The notes beneath the pieces were generated by a model. The model saw nothing but the letters and a program-made list of their open reading frames with translations, did not search any database and was not told the origin of the DNA. DNA of 64,000 bases, from contig JABAAB010000115.1 of NCBI GenBank assembly GCA_014238945.1, positions 163,781-227,780 of the forward strand. Direction: 5' to 3'. Numbering within the stretch: the first letter of the stretch is position 1; each line of letters opens with the position of its first letter. The position numbers were made by a program, and so were the translations under genes. The stretch comes from Lysobacterales bacterium. Lineage in GTDB: Bacteria; Pseudomonadota; Gammaproteobacteria; Xanthomonadales; SZUA-36. Positions 15,592 to 25,140 of the stretch are shown here, one piece after another.

Positions 15592-17895
15592 ATGCCCAGA
15601 TCCATCGCCATGACACTGTGTGCGGCTTTGTTTATTAGCGGCAACGCAGTACCGGATTCTGATCCAGCCACGAGTACCTTCAAAACACAAATCCGTTGGA
15701 CCAGTTACGGAATTCCACACGTAAAGGCGGATGACTGGGCCGGTCTGGGGTACGGTTATGCCTATGCAACGGCGACCGATGGTATCTGTGTCATTGCCAA
15801 TGATGTCATGGTGGTTAGCGGTCATCTGTCAAAGTTCAATGGACCGGACAACGGCAACATTGAAAGCGATATCTTTCATCGTGGCATGCTGACCAATGAA
15901 CGCCTGTCTGCATTTGCTGCTACACAACCTGTCAGTGACCAGCAGTTTTCTCAGGGTTATGCGGCCGGTTTCAATCGCTATCTGCGTGATCACGCCGACA
16001 ATCTTCCTGCCTCGTGTGCCGATAAAGGCTGGGTGCGCCCAATTACACAGCTTGATCTGAACCGTCTGACCATGGGTATCGGTATCCGTTATGGTCTGGG
16101 CTGGTTTCAGAAGGATATTGCCCATGCCACACCACCGGGCGAGCAATTGACGCACCAGACGCCTGACGACAGGGTCTATTCTGCCAGTCACTATGACTTT
16201 GAAGTGGGGATCGGCAGCAATGCCGTGGCGCTGGGCAAGGATGTCACCGAGACCGGTCGTGGGGTATTGTTAGGAAATCCCCATTACCCTTGGCGAGGGT
16301 CATCCCGGTTTCACATGATCCATACCACCATACCGGGTCAGCTGGATGTGATGGGTGTAAGCCTGTTGACCACCAACCGTGTGGCCATCGGTTTCAACAA
16401 GGATATTGCCTGGACACATACGGTATCGACGGCGCTGCGCTTTACCCTGTATGAGTTACAACTCAATCCTGAAAACCCGATGGAGTATCGCTACGGTGAC
16501 GAATACCGGCCGATCATTCCCGCCGATGTGACGGTAGAGGTTGCTGGCGCAGAGGGTGAAATCCAGGAGCAGACCCAGCCGATTTACCTGACCCACTACG
16601 GTGCCGTGGTCGCCAGCAAGGCCCTGCCGTGGACATCGGAGGTGGCCTATGCCATCCGCGACGCCAATGTCAACAACACCCGTAACATATATACCTACGA
16701 TGCTTTGAATGTTGCTCAATCCATCGATGATGTTGAAGCGGCCATCAGCATGCAGGGTGTTCCGTGGACCAATACCATTGCAGCGGACCGGTACGGAACA
16801 GCGTTTTACGCTGATATTTCGGTGACCCCGAATGTGGATGCCGAATTACTGGACAGCTGCCGGGTAAAGGTTAAGCACCTGCCCGCTCGAATCGTTGTGT
16901 TGAATGGTGCCGATCCGGACTGCGAGTGGAAGTCGGATTCGCGCTCGGCCGTTCCCGGCGCACTGCCGGCGGAGGATATGCCGAGGCTCCGACGTGGGGA
17001 CTACGTGACCAACTCCAATGACAGTTACTGGCTGTCCAACCCGGAAGAACCACTGGAAGGTTACTCACCGATCATCGGCCCGGAACGCAGCGCACGTACA
17101 TTGAGAACGCGGGCCGGCTTGAATTTTTTACGGGAACGACTGGCGGAAAAACAGAAACTGGGGGCAGGGGACTTGCAGGAAATCATCTATAGCCAACGCA
17201 ACTATGCAGCCGAAATCCTGCTGGATGATGTACTGAAGTTGTGTGATCAAACCAGCGAGCCCGTAATCCTTGATGACACTTCCGTTGATATATCGGCCGC
17301 CTGCAAGTCGCTTGCCGGCTGGGACCGGCTACAGGCCAACGAAAGCCGTGGGGCACAGGTGTGGACTGAGTTCTGGCGAACAGCACGCGCGATACCGGGT
17401 GTTTATGCCGTCCCATTTGATGTGAAAGACCCGGTTAATACACCCAATGGAATCGCGATTGGCAATGAGGTTGTTGCAGACGCACTGAGAACATCACTGG
17501 CGGTGGCCCAGACCACGCTTAGGTCTGCTGGTATCCCGCTGGATGCATCCTGGGGTGAGGTACAGTTTGCAGAACGCAATGGTGACCGTATCCCGATACC
17601 GGGAGGTCAGGGATGGGCGGGTATGTTCGGCATGATCATGGCCAACCTGCAAAAAGACAAAGGCTATACGCCGATCCAGCATGGCAACAGCTTTATTCAG
17701 ATTATCTCCTGGGACAAAGACGGAAACCTGGATCCACGGGGCATACTGACCTACTCGCAGTCACAGGAGCCTGAATCGGCGCACTATGCTGATCTGACCC
17801 GTTTGTATTCAGCGGGTGAATGGATTCGCTTTCCATTCAGCGAGGAGGATATCCTGGCTGATCCGGAGTTGGTGGTACTGGAACTTAGCGAATAA
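15592..17895 (+). CDS. Penicillin acylase family / acyl-homoserine lactone acylase-like Ntn hydrolase
   Basis: 767 residues, with a signal peptide at the N-terminus (MPRSIAMTLCAALFISGNA). The precursor should be cut autocatalytically before Ser209 in the GIGSNAVALG motif, giving an alpha chain of about 180 residues and a beta chain of about 560. The beta chain opens with the conserved GNPHYPWRGSSRFH and GFNKDIAWTHTVS typical of PvdQ/aculeacin-acylase relatives. These periplasmic enzymes remove fatty acyl chains from amides such as acyl-homoserine lactones, lipopeptides or siderophore precursors. Substrate not predictable. It is divergent from the frameshifted propeller gene and converges on the beta-oxidation cluster, which could in principle use a released fatty acid; that link is speculative. 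Confidence 0.88.
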   Translation: MPRSIAMTLCAALFISGNAVPDSDPATSTFKTQIRWTSYGIPHVKADDWAGLGYGYAYATATDGICVIANDVMVVSGHLSKFNGPDNGNIESDIFHRGMLTNERLSAFAATQPVSDQQFSQGYAAGFNRYLRDHADNLPASCADKGWVRPITQLDLNRLTMGIGIRYGLGWFQKDIAHATPPGEQLTHQTPDDRVYSASHYDFEVGIGSNAVALGKDVTETGRGVLLGNPHYPWRGSSRFHMIHTTIPGQLDVMGVSLLTTNRVAIGFNKDIAWTHTVSTALRFTLYELQLNPENPMEYRYGDEYRPIIPADVTVEVAGAEGEIQEQTQPIYLTHYGAVVASKALPWTSEVAYAIRDANVNNTRNIYTYDALNVAQSIDDVEAAISMQGVPWTNTIAADRYGTAFYADISVTPNVDAELLDSCRVKVKHLPARIVVLNGADPDCEWKSDSRSAVPGALPAEDMPRLRRGDYVTNSNDSYWLSNPEEPLEGYSPIIGPERSARTLRTRAGLNFLRERLAEKQKLGAGDLQEIIYSQRNYAAEILLDDVLKLCDQTSEPVILDDTSVDISAACKSLAGWDRLQANESRGAQVWTEFWRTARAIPGVYAVPFDVKDPVNTPNGIAIGNEVVADALRTSLAVAQTTLRSAGIPLDASWGEVQFAERNGDRIPIPGGQGWAGMFGMIMANLQKDKGYTPIQHGNSFIQIISWDKDGNLDPRGILTYSQSQEPESAHYADLTRLYSAGEWIRFPFSEEDILADPELVVLELSE

Positions 17896-17935
17896 ACGGC
17901 GCTGGATTTATCTCTTTGCGCTCTGCTGGCGTGTC

Positions 17936-18050
17936 GAGGTCCCGGGTTCCGATACTCGCGACCCCGGGATGACGGCAGAACTGAAAACGTCATTCCCGCG
18001 CACCCCCCCGTCGTTCCCGCGAAAGCGGGAATCTCCAGACGCTGCCGCAA
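17936..18050. repeat. Intergenic palindromic repeat between converging genes
   Basis: Contains a perfect stem TTCCCGC / GCGGGAA around a GAAA loop (18014-18031), a second partial copy with ATTCCCGCG (about 17993-18000), and an imperfect dyad built on TCCCGGGT / ACCCCGGGA (about 17940-17968). The attcccgcgaaagcgggaat-like unit is a very common dispersed intergenic element in Proteobacteria. It may also act as a bidirectional transcription barrier here. Confidence 0.6.
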
Positions 18051-18068
18051 CAGGGCATGAATGTGATG

Positions 18069-19049
18069 TCAGTTGGCCAGGGTAAAAATGACTTTTCCGC
18101 GGGCGGTGCGGTTGGTGATGCTGCCGAATGCCTCTACGTATTTTTCCAGGGGCCAGGTTTCGGTTACCCTGGGGGTGAGGATACCGGCGGCGACCAGGTC
18201 GAATAATTCTTTCATATTCTGTGCCGATTCTGCTGGTTCATTCCGGAGCCAGGTTCCCCACCAAATACCGATGATACTGGCTTCTTTCAACAGGGCAATA
18301 TTGGCCGGAAATTTTGGAATGTCCCCGCTGGCAAAACCGATGACCAGGTAACGACCATGCCAGGCCAGGCTGCGTAAGGCCTGTTGTGCCAGTTCTCCGC
18401 CAACCGGGTCATAGACGACATCAATGCCATGTTCCCCGGCCAGTGATTTACACTCTTCCCTCAATGAGCCCGTGCTGTAGTTGATGATTTCATCGGCGCC
18501 GGCGGCGCGTGCAAATTTGAGTTTTTCATCACTGCTGGCAGCAGCGATGACCCTGGCACCCATGGCCTTTGCAATCTCTACCGCGGTGATACCCACTCCA
18601 CCCGCTGCACCCAGCACCAGCACGGTTTCGCCCGACTTCAGTTTCGCACCCTGTTTCAGCGCGTGGTAGCTGGTGCCGTAGGTGATGGTAAAACCCGCTG
18701 CCTTTTCAAAGTCAAGATGATCCGGAATGGGAGTGAGCCGCTCAACTGGCGCCACACACCGTGTTGCAAATGCACCATCATCAGGCAGCAGAATCACCCG
18801 GTCACCGGGTTGAAAACCCTTCACCCCGGTGCCTACTGTCTCAACGGTACCAGCCGCTTCACTACCGGCGACAAAGGGTGGCTGCTTCTTCACCTGGTAC
18901 AGACCGTTGATCATCAGGTTGTCCGGAAAATTGATACCTGCTGCGTGCACCCGCACCAGAACCTCGCCCTGGCCCGGCACCGGATCCTGTAACTCACTGA
19001 TGACCAGCTTTTCTGCCGGACCCAGTTCCCGGCAGACCAGGGCGCGCAC
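18069..19049 (-). CDS. Zinc-independent quinone oxidoreductase (MDR superfamily)
   Basis: 326 residues from a GTG directly following the thiolase stop. An N-terminal GroES-like domain (about 1-125) includes AAGINFPDNLMI. The NAD(P)-binding Rossmann fold has VLVLGAAGGVGITAVEIAK. The zinc-binding cysteines of alcohol dehydrogenases are absent, placing it with NADPH:quinone reductase or enoyl-reductase-like members. It is the last gene of the acyl-CoA cluster, so reduction of an enoyl or enone intermediate is plausible. The exact substrate is not visible. Confidence 0.86.
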   Translation of the reverse strand: MRALVCRELGPAEKLVISELQDPVPGQGEVLVRVHAAGINFPDNLMINGLYQVKKQPPFVAGSEAAGTVETVGTGVKGFQPGDRVILLPDDGAFATRCVAPVERLTPIPDHLDFEKAAGFTITYGTSYHALKQGAKLKSGETVLVLGAAGGVGITAVEIAKAMGARVIAAASSDEKLKFARAAGADEIINYSTGSLREECKSLAGEHGIDVVYDPVGGELAQQALRSLAWHGRYLVIGFASGDIPKFPANIALLKEASIIGIWWGTWLRNEPAESAQNMKELFDLVAAGILTPRVTETWPLEKYVEAFGSITNRTARGKVIFTLAN

Positions 19050-20231
19050 TCAGGCAACCTCGAACAGCGAGGCGGCGCCCATTCCACCACCGATACACAT
19101 GGTTGCCACGACGTATTTAGCGCCCCGGCGTTTGCCTTCGATCAGGGCTGTGGCCGCCAGACGTGAGCCACTCATACCATAGGGGTGACCGATCGAGATG
19201 GCACCACCGTTGACATTCAATATCTCGTTGGGTATACCCAGCCGGTTACGAGAATAGACAACCTGTACCGCGAAGGCTTCATTCAGTTCCCACAGACCAA
19301 TATCTGACATTTTGAGTCCCGTGCGTTCCAGTAGTTTCGGAACAGCGAAGACCGGCCCGATACCCATTTCATCCGGCTCACAACCCGCAATGGCCGTGGC
19401 CCGGTAGTAGCCCAGAGGCTCAACGCCACGTTGTTCTGCCAACTTCGCGTCCATCAACACACAGGCAGATGCACCGTCGGACAACTGGCTGGCATTGCCG
19501 GCTGTGATGCTGGCATTTTCACGTACAGGTCTGAGCACCGACAGACCTTCCAGACTGGTGGTGGGCCGGTTGCCCTCGTCTTTTTCCAACAACACATCGT
19601 GAAAACTGATATCACCGGTTTCCCTGTCCATGAGACCCTTGTTCGAGGGCATGGGAACGATCTCATCATCGAGTCGGCCTGCCTGCTGTGCCGCGGCCAT
19701 ACGTTGCTGGCTTTGCAGTGCGTATTCGTCCTGTTGTTCACGACTGATTCCATAACGCCGGGCAACAACCTCGGCGGTATCCAGCATGGGCATATGGATG
19801 TCCTTGTGCCGGGCCACGAGACGCGGGTCCCGATTCCGGAAGTTGTTCATATGTTCGTTCTGCACCAGGCTGATGGAGTCAACACCACCACCCACCGAGA
19901 TGCCAAAACCGTCCACTGTGATCTGCCGTGCGGCAACTGCGATGGCCATCATGCCGGACGAACATTGCCGGTCCACCGTCATGGCCGTGGTAGTAACCGG
20001 CAGACCGGCAGACAGGGCACCAAGACGGGCAATGTTATTTGCCTGTGAGCCCTGGGTCAGTACGCAACCCATCACCACTTCATCGATTTCTTCCGGCTCG
20101 ACTGCGGCCCGTTCGACGGCGTGTCGGATGGCATGACCGGCAAGTGTGGGGGATTCCGTGTTATTGAACGCACCTCTGTATGCCTTGCCCAGTGGTGTGC
20201 GCGCGGTGGAAACGATCATGGCTTCACGCAT
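19050..20231 (-). CDS. Acetyl-CoA acetyltransferase (thiolase)
   Basis: 393 residues, the usual thiolase length. The nucleophilic Cys lies in [11 protein letters not shown] (about residue 90). The active-site His is in [17 protein letters not shown] and the second Cys in [16 protein letters not shown]. It splits a 3-oxoacyl-CoA with CoA, releasing acetyl- or propionyl-CoA, the last step of a beta-oxidation turn in the cytoplasm. It is flanked by the SDR gene (24-base gap) and the quinone reductase gene (no gap), in the same run as two acyl-CoA dehydrogenases. Confidence 0.93.
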   Translation of the reverse strand: MREAMIVSTARTPLGKAYRGAFNNTESPTLAGHAIRHAVERAAVEPEEIDEVVMGCVLTQGSQANNIARLGALSAGLPVTTTAMTVDRQCSSGMMAIAVAARQITVDGFGISVGGGVDSISLVQNEHMNNFRNRDPRLVARHKDIHMPMLDTAEVVARRYGISREQQDEYALQSQQRMAAAQQAGRLDDEIVPMPSNKGLMDRETGDISFHDVLLEKDEGNRPTTSLEGLSVLRPVRENASITAGNASQLSDGASACVLMDAKLAEQRGVEPLGYYRATAIAGCEPDEMGIGPVFAVPKLLERTGLKMSDIGLWELNEAFAVQVVYSRNRLGIPNEILNVNGGAISIGHPYGMSGSRLAATALIEGKRRGAKYVVATMCIGGGMGAASLFEVA

Positions 20232-20255
20232 GGTTTGTATCCTTTTTGTATTGGT

Positions 20256-21173
20256 CTAAAGTTTGATACCCAGTTTTTTCGCAGCCTGTTTCCCGAACTT
20301 GACCGGCTGCTCGCCACCGGCCTGTAATTCACGCTGATCATCCGGGTTGTCAATTTGCGGCCAGGCATCTGCAATGGCCTCGGGAGAGAGTTCATTGGGT
20401 GCAAAGTTGATACCCTCGGTTTCATACATTTTGCTTACCGAAAAACTGCCGCCACCGCCACACAATATCTTGCGGCTGGGTGAATCCGGGCCACAAAGAA
20501 AGACGATTCCGGGACTGACCGCTGCGGGCGTAAACAGTCCGTACAGGTCTTTCGGGAAAATATCTTCGGTCATGCGTGTACCGGCTGCAGGTGCCAGTGC
20601 ATTGACACGGATATTGTATTTTGCCCCCTCGAGATGCAACACGTTCATCAGGCCGACCACTCCCATCTTGGCTGCCCCGTAGTTGGACTGTCCAAAATTG
20701 CCATACAGCCCACTGCTGGAGCTGGTGAAGACAATACGGCCGTATTGTTGTTCACGCATGATCGCCCACACTGCCTTGGCGCAGTTGAATGATCCCATCA
20801 GGTGGACTTCAATGACCTGTCGAAAGTCCTGGGGTGTCATTTTGAGAAAACTCTTGTCACGCAGGATACCGGCGTTGTTTATCAGGATGTCCACCCGGCC
20901 CCAATGCTCCATGGTTCGCTGTACCATGGCCTCAACTGAAGCGAAGTCTGCAACATTGGCATCACTGGTAATGGCTTCGCCACCGTGTGACTGGATTTCC
21001 CCGACGACAGATTCAGCGGCCACGGATGACGACCCGCTACCGTCCCGTGTACCGCCAAGATCATTGACAACGATTTTGGCACCACGCTCGGCCAATGCCA
21101 GCGCATGGGTGCGGCCGAGGCCCCGACCGGCACCGGTGACGATGGCAACCTGGCCGTCGAGTCTGATATTCAT
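20256..21173 (-). CDS. SDR dehydrogenase, MFE-2-like 3-hydroxyacyl-CoA dehydrogenase
   Basis: 305 residues. The NAD-binding motif TGAGRGLGRTHALALAERG is at about 13-31, NNAG follows at about residue 100, and the catalytic Ser-Tyr-Lys lies in FTSSSSGLYGNFGQSNYGAAK. The RGLGRTHAL start and the insertion VNDLGGTRDGSG are characteristic of the dehydrogenase part of peroxisomal multifunctional enzyme type 2. A C-terminal tail rich in ELSPEAIADAWPQI also matches that group. It would oxidise a 3-hydroxyacyl-CoA to the 3-oxo form. The ATGA overlap with the upstream MaoC gene joins hydratase and dehydrogenase in one translational unit, replacing FadB. Confidence 0.88.
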   Translation of the reverse strand: MNIRLDGQVAIVTGAGRGLGRTHALALAERGAKIVVNDLGGTRDGSGSSSVAAESVVGEIQSHGGEAITSDANVADFASVEAMVQRTMEHWGRVDILINNAGILRDKSFLKMTPQDFRQVIEVHLMGSFNCAKAVWAIMREQQYGRIVFTSSSSGLYGNFGQSNYGAAKMGVVGLMNVLHLEGAKYNIRVNALAPAAGTRMTEDIFPKDLYGLFTPAAVSPGIVFLCGPDSPSRKILCGGGGSFSVSKMYETEGINFAPNELSPEAIADAWPQIDNPDDQRELQAGGEQPVKFGKQAAKKLGIKL

Positions 21174-21643
21174 TTTGGCCTCCGGATAACATACAAGGAC
21201 AGAATTTGCGCCACCATTGCGGGGCGTGCCTGGTTTTCGATTTCTATGCTCACCGCAGTTTTTTGCAGGTATTGTCCGCGCTGTTTTTCTTCGACGCTCT
21301 CAATTCTCGCAAGTGCACGGATTCGGCTGTTGACCGTGACCGGTTGCAAAAAGCGGACCTTGTCTGAGCCATAATTGATACCCATGACTGTTCCCTCTGG
21401 AATCGGCATGATCTCGCCCAGCAGGTGGGACAACAATGACAGGGTCAGAAAACCGTGTGCAATGGTTGAACCAAAGGGGGTGGCTGCAGCTTTTTGTGGA
21501 TCGACATGGATAAACTGATGATCGTTGGTCGCATCGGCAAAGCGGTCGATACGTGCCTGGTCAATTATCTGCCATTTCGATGGCCCCAGTTCCGTACCCG
21601 CACAGTTGAGAAAATCCTGCAGTGAAATATTGCTGTTCAACAT
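21170..21643 (-). CDS. MaoC-like enoyl-CoA hydratase
   Basis: 157 residues, a single hot-dog fold. The hydratase-2 motif is seen in RFADATNDHQFIHVDPQKA, with the catalytic Asp and His, followed by STIAHGFLTLSLL. It adds water to trans-2-enoyl-CoA, giving an (R)-3-hydroxyacyl-CoA. Four-base overlap with the SDR downstream couples the two steps. Three bases separate it from the preceding SDR gene stop. Confidence 0.92.
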   Translation of the reverse strand: MLNSNISLQDFLNCAGTELGPSKWQIIDQARIDRFADATNDHQFIHVDPQKAAATPFGSTIAHGFLTLSLLSHLLGEIMPIPEGTVMGINYGSDKVRFLQPVTVNSRIRALARIESVEEKQRGQYLQKTAVSIEIENQARPAMVAQILSLYVIRRPK

Positions 21644-21646
21644 GCT

Positions 21647-22480
21647 TCAAGCCGGGTCAATACCCTGTTCGATACCGGGTGTGCGGGCCGAAATCATGCC
21701 GCCGTCCAGCGGAATGATGGCGCCGGTCATATAGGCTCCACCCGCACCGCAGAGCAATAATATTAACCCGGCCATATCTCTCGGTTGGCCCATTCTGCCC
21801 AACGGCACACCCCGTTCAACAGCTGCGGAAATCTTGTCATTTTCGGAGAAAAATGCTGTCATATTGCTGGGAAACGGGCCGGGTGCAATCGCATTGACGG
21901 TAATATTCCGTGCGGCCAACTCATTGCTCAAAAAACCGGTCACATGGTGGATGGCAGCCTTGCTGGCTGAATAGGAATAGGCCGGAAAACCGTGTGGCTG
22001 GGTTCCCATAATCGAGCCGATATTCACTACCCTGGCCGGATCATCAGTGTTTCCAGCTGCTGCCAGCAATGGCACCAGTTCGCGGGTCAGCGTAAACGGA
22101 GCGGTTACATTCAACGTCATGACCTCGCCCCAGGCCTTCCACGGAAACTTTTGGAATCCTGCACCCCAACTGCGGCCGGAGTTATTAACCAGGATGTTCA
22201 ACGCTTCTTCCTCAGCAGCGATATACTTTGCCAGACCAACAACGCCGGCTTCGCTGGAAAGATCAGCAGCATGGGGGATACAACTGCCAGCCAATCCCGC
22301 CAGACTGCTGGCTGCCTGCTGACAGGCATCCAGTTTTCTCGAGGCGATATAGACCTTGGCCCCTGCACCGACCAGGGCTTTTGTCATCATGTACCCGAGG
22401 CCGGACGCACCACCGGTAACCAGTGCGGTTTTTCCCTCCAGACCGAACAGGGAGCCGGTAAAATCATTGATCATGGTCAT
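21647..22480 (-). CDS. SDR-family oxidoreductase
   Basis: 277 residues. TGGASGLGYMMTKALVGAG (about 18-36) is the nucleotide site, NNSGRSW the adenine-ring-stabilising motif, and the catalytic triad sits in VNIGSIMG and YSYSASKAAIHHV. The C-terminal VPLGRMGQPRDMAGLILLLCG and MTGAIIPLDGG are standard for classical SDRs. The substrate is unknown. Within the acyl-CoA cluster it may act on a ring hydroxyl or a second 3-hydroxyacyl-CoA. The ATG follows a Shine-Dalgarno-like gaggga. Confidence 0.88.
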   Translation of the reverse strand: MTMINDFTGSLFGLEGKTALVTGGASGLGYMMTKALVGAGAKVYIASRKLDACQQAASSLAGLAGSCIPHAADLSSEAGVVGLAKYIAAEEEALNILVNNSGRSWGAGFQKFPWKAWGEVMTLNVTAPFTLTRELVPLLAAAGNTDDPARVVNIGSIMGTQPHGFPAYSYSASKAAIHHVTGFLSNELAARNITVNAIAPGPFPSNMTAFFSENDKISAAVERGVPLGRMGQPRDMAGLILLLCGAGGAYMTGAIIPLDGGMISARTPGIEQGIDPA

Positions 22481-22554
22481 AGCCTTTCCCTCGTCACCTG
22501 GACGGTCACTGCGTATACATATTCATCAACACCCGCGGGACCGCTTGAACAATT

Positions 22555-23694
22555 CTAGTAATTCCGTAAGCGGGCGAAACGGTCGATGTGGTAACGATGA
22601 TCACCCAGTTGCTGATTCAAACTGCGCCAGCGCTTGATAAAAAAGCCGATATCAAACTAATCCGTCATACCGATACCACCGTGCATCTGAATTCCTTCGG
22701 CTGTCGAAAGCTCGGCCACCTGGCCGCACTTGGCTTTTGCAAGGCTGGCCAATATCGGAGTATCCGGGTTTTCTTCATCCATGGCTTGGAGCGCCTTGAT
22801 CACCACCGATTTACACAATTCAATTTCCCCGAACAGGATTGCAGCGCGGTGCTGCAAGGCCTGAAATGCACCGATCGGAATACCGAATTGTTTGCGCTCC
22901 TTGAGATATTCAACGGTTCGTTCAAAAGTCTCCTGAGCGATACCCAGCAACTCAGAGGCCAAACCAATACGGCCCCGATCCAGCACCTGTTCCAGGATTG
23001 GCCAGCCACCATGGAGCGGCCCGAGTTTGTGGCTGCGATCTACCCTGACGTCCTCCATTCTGATAGTGGCGCCCCGATGATTATCGAGTAATTCGGTGGT
23101 GCTGATTGTGAGTCCCGGGGCATCCGCGGCAACCAGGAACAGGGAAATTCCCTCGTCCGGATTTTCGCCACGGCGGGTACGCGCACTGACAACAAAGGCA
23201 TCCGCACTACCGCCCAGGATGATGCCCTGCTTGCAACCATTGATCTGGTAGCTGCCGTCTTGCGGTTGTGCGCTGGTTGTGGTGGTGGAAGGGCGGTGTT
23301 GACTGGACTCTTCGAAGGCCAGGGCCAGCAGCTTTTCACCGCTTGCGATACGTGGAAGCCAGTGGGAACATACGCCCTCGTTGGCAGACAACAGCAGGGC
23401 GTTGACACCCAGCAGAGCGGTAGAAATCAACGGACTGGGTGTCAGGGTCCTTCCGCATTCTTCCAGAACCAGACCCAGACCGGTATGCCCATAGTCCAGT
23501 CCCCCCCATTTTTCCGGAATGATGATGGCAGCCCAGCCCATGTCGGCCATTTCCTGCCACAGTTTCCTGCAGTATCCGTCCTCCTGGCCACCGTCTCGCA
23601 ACTCACGGAGGTGTGAAAGCGGTGCGCGGCTGGCCAGGAAATTCCTTGCTGCATCACGCAACATGGTTTGCTCTTCGTTTAATATCATTGCCAT
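22555..23694 (-). pseudogene. Acyl-CoA dehydrogenase interrupted by one in-frame TAG
   Basis: From the ATG at 23694 (MAMILNEEQTML) the frame encodes 345 residues and stops at TAG (22657-22659) just after QMHGGIGMTD. A longer upstream extension of the frame only overlaps the neighbouring gene and is not protein-like. Past the TAG the same frame continues for 33 codons (FDIGFFIKRWRSLNQQLGDH..., ending RNY) to a second TAG at 22555-22557. In relatives the motif reads GGIG-T-E/D-E-D followed by such a helix, so TAG most simply replaces GAG (Glu). The total would be 379 residues, normal for the family. Other motifs are present, for example KERKQFGIPIGAFQALQH. The truncated protein would lack the last helix. 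Nonsense mutation, readthrough or sequence error are all possible. Confidence 0.75.
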
Positions 23695-23704
23695 ATCTGT
23701 AACC

Positions 23705-24889
23705 TCAGCCCGGCAGACCCAGGATGCGTTTGGCCACGATATTGAGTTGGATTTCGGATGTGCCCCCCTCAATCGAATTACCCTTGGTGCGCAACCAGTC
23801 TTTTGCCAGCACCTGCTCATCACTGTCCTCAGATGACCATGCAAGTGCTTCGTTACCATGGATATCCATCAGCAGGCTATAGCGTTGCTTGTTCAACTCG
23901 GTGCCGTAGTATTTAAACCATGAAGATACCGCGCCCAGGCTGATACCGGACTTGACCTCATCGCGTGATCGCTCAATGGTGAGTGCGAAGGCCATTTGAT
24001 CCATTTCAAAACGGGCTATATCCGAGCGCATGATCTGGTCGTCAAGCTTACCCGTGTCACCACCAATAATTTCCATGGCGATTTCACCGGGGGAACGCAT
24101 GCCGGTTTGAGAAAGACCGGTCCACGAGATCATTTCCCTTTCATGGGTTAACAGGTACTTTGCAATACTCCAGCCCCTGTTGAGTTCTCCAATCTGTTGG
24201 AATTTCGGAATATGGACATTCTCAAAGAATACCTCGCTGAACGGTGACCGCCCGCTGATCAGCTTGATCGGTTTCACTGTGATCCCGGGGGTTTGCATGT
24301 CAAACAGCATAAAGCTGATGCCCTGGTGCTTGGGTGCTTCGGGATCGGTGCGAACCAGACAAAACATCCAGTCTCCAAAGTGTCCGTAGGATGTCCAGAT
24401 CTTGGAGCCATTGAGGGTGTAGTGGTCACCCATGTCTACCGCTGGTGCCTGCAGGTTGGCCAGGTCGGAGCCGGCGTTGGGCTCGCTGTACCCCTGACAC
24501 CAGCGAATCTCGCCGCGCACGATGGGTGGCAGAAAGTGGCGCTTTTGTTCCTCGTTACCGTATTTCAGCAGTGCCGGACCCAGCATGGATATACCAAAAC
24601 TGTAGAGGGCCGGGCGGGCATTGATCCTGGCCAATTCCTGTTTGAGTATTTTGAGTTGCTCCCGGTCCAGTCCACCACCACCATATTCTTTCGGCCAACC
24701 CGGGGCTGTCCAGCCCCGGCCACCCATGCGTTCCAGCCACTGTCGCTGGGCGTTGCTTTGGAATGTGTAATTGCGCCCGCCCCAGCAGGCGTCTTTTTCA
24801 GAGCCATACGGCTGACGCATTTCCTCGGGGCAGTTCCCCTCCAGCCAGACACGAACTTCGGCTCGAAAAGTGTCCTGAATTTCACTCAT
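23705..24889 (-). CDS. Acyl-CoA dehydrogenase
   Basis: 394 residues. FAD and substrate motifs are seen in WCQGYSEPNAGSDLANLQ, GSKIWTSYGHFGDWMFCLVRT and the C-terminal KGNSIEGGTSEIQLNIVAKRILGLPG. It inserts the alpha-beta double bond into an acyl-CoA. Together with the neighbouring, nonsense-interrupted dehydrogenase it forms an adjacent pair, as in heteromeric FadE-type complexes known from sterol side-chain catabolism; a heteromer here is inference. It is the first gene of the minus-strand cluster and about 250 bases from the divergent DUF3179 gene. Confidence 0.92.
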   Translation of the reverse strand: MSEIQDTFRAEVRVWLEGNCPEEMRQPYGSEKDACWGGRNYTFQSNAQRQWLERMGGRGWTAPGWPKEYGGGGLDREQLKILKQELARINARPALYSFGISMLGPALLKYGNEEQKRHFLPPIVRGEIRWCQGYSEPNAGSDLANLQAPAVDMGDHYTLNGSKIWTSYGHFGDWMFCLVRTDPEAPKHQGISFMLFDMQTPGITVKPIKLISGRSPFSEVFFENVHIPKFQQIGELNRGWSIAKYLLTHEREMISWTGLSQTGMRSPGEIAMEIIGGDTGKLDDQIMRSDIARFEMDQMAFALTIERSRDEVKSGISLGAVSSWFKYYGTELNKQRYSLLMDIHGNEALAWSSEDSDEQVLAKDWLRTKGNSIEGGTSEIQLNIVAKRILGLPG

Positions 24890-25140
24890 TGATCAACCTC
24901 TTGGAAACATGCGGTCAAGTATTGAATCGAAGGGGGAATTTAGCACAGAAAACAGGCAAATGTTGTAGTCAATACCAATCGGGGACAAGGAAAGACCATG
25001 ACTGGTTACCAATCGGTGGTATTTGAAAGTTTCCTACCCCAATTTGGGTCTGTTGTTCTGATTACCGGTAACGCACATGAAGCAGTTCACAAAAGAATCA
25101 GGCCAGGGACCATACACGCAGAGGGGCGGTTTTTATAGAT

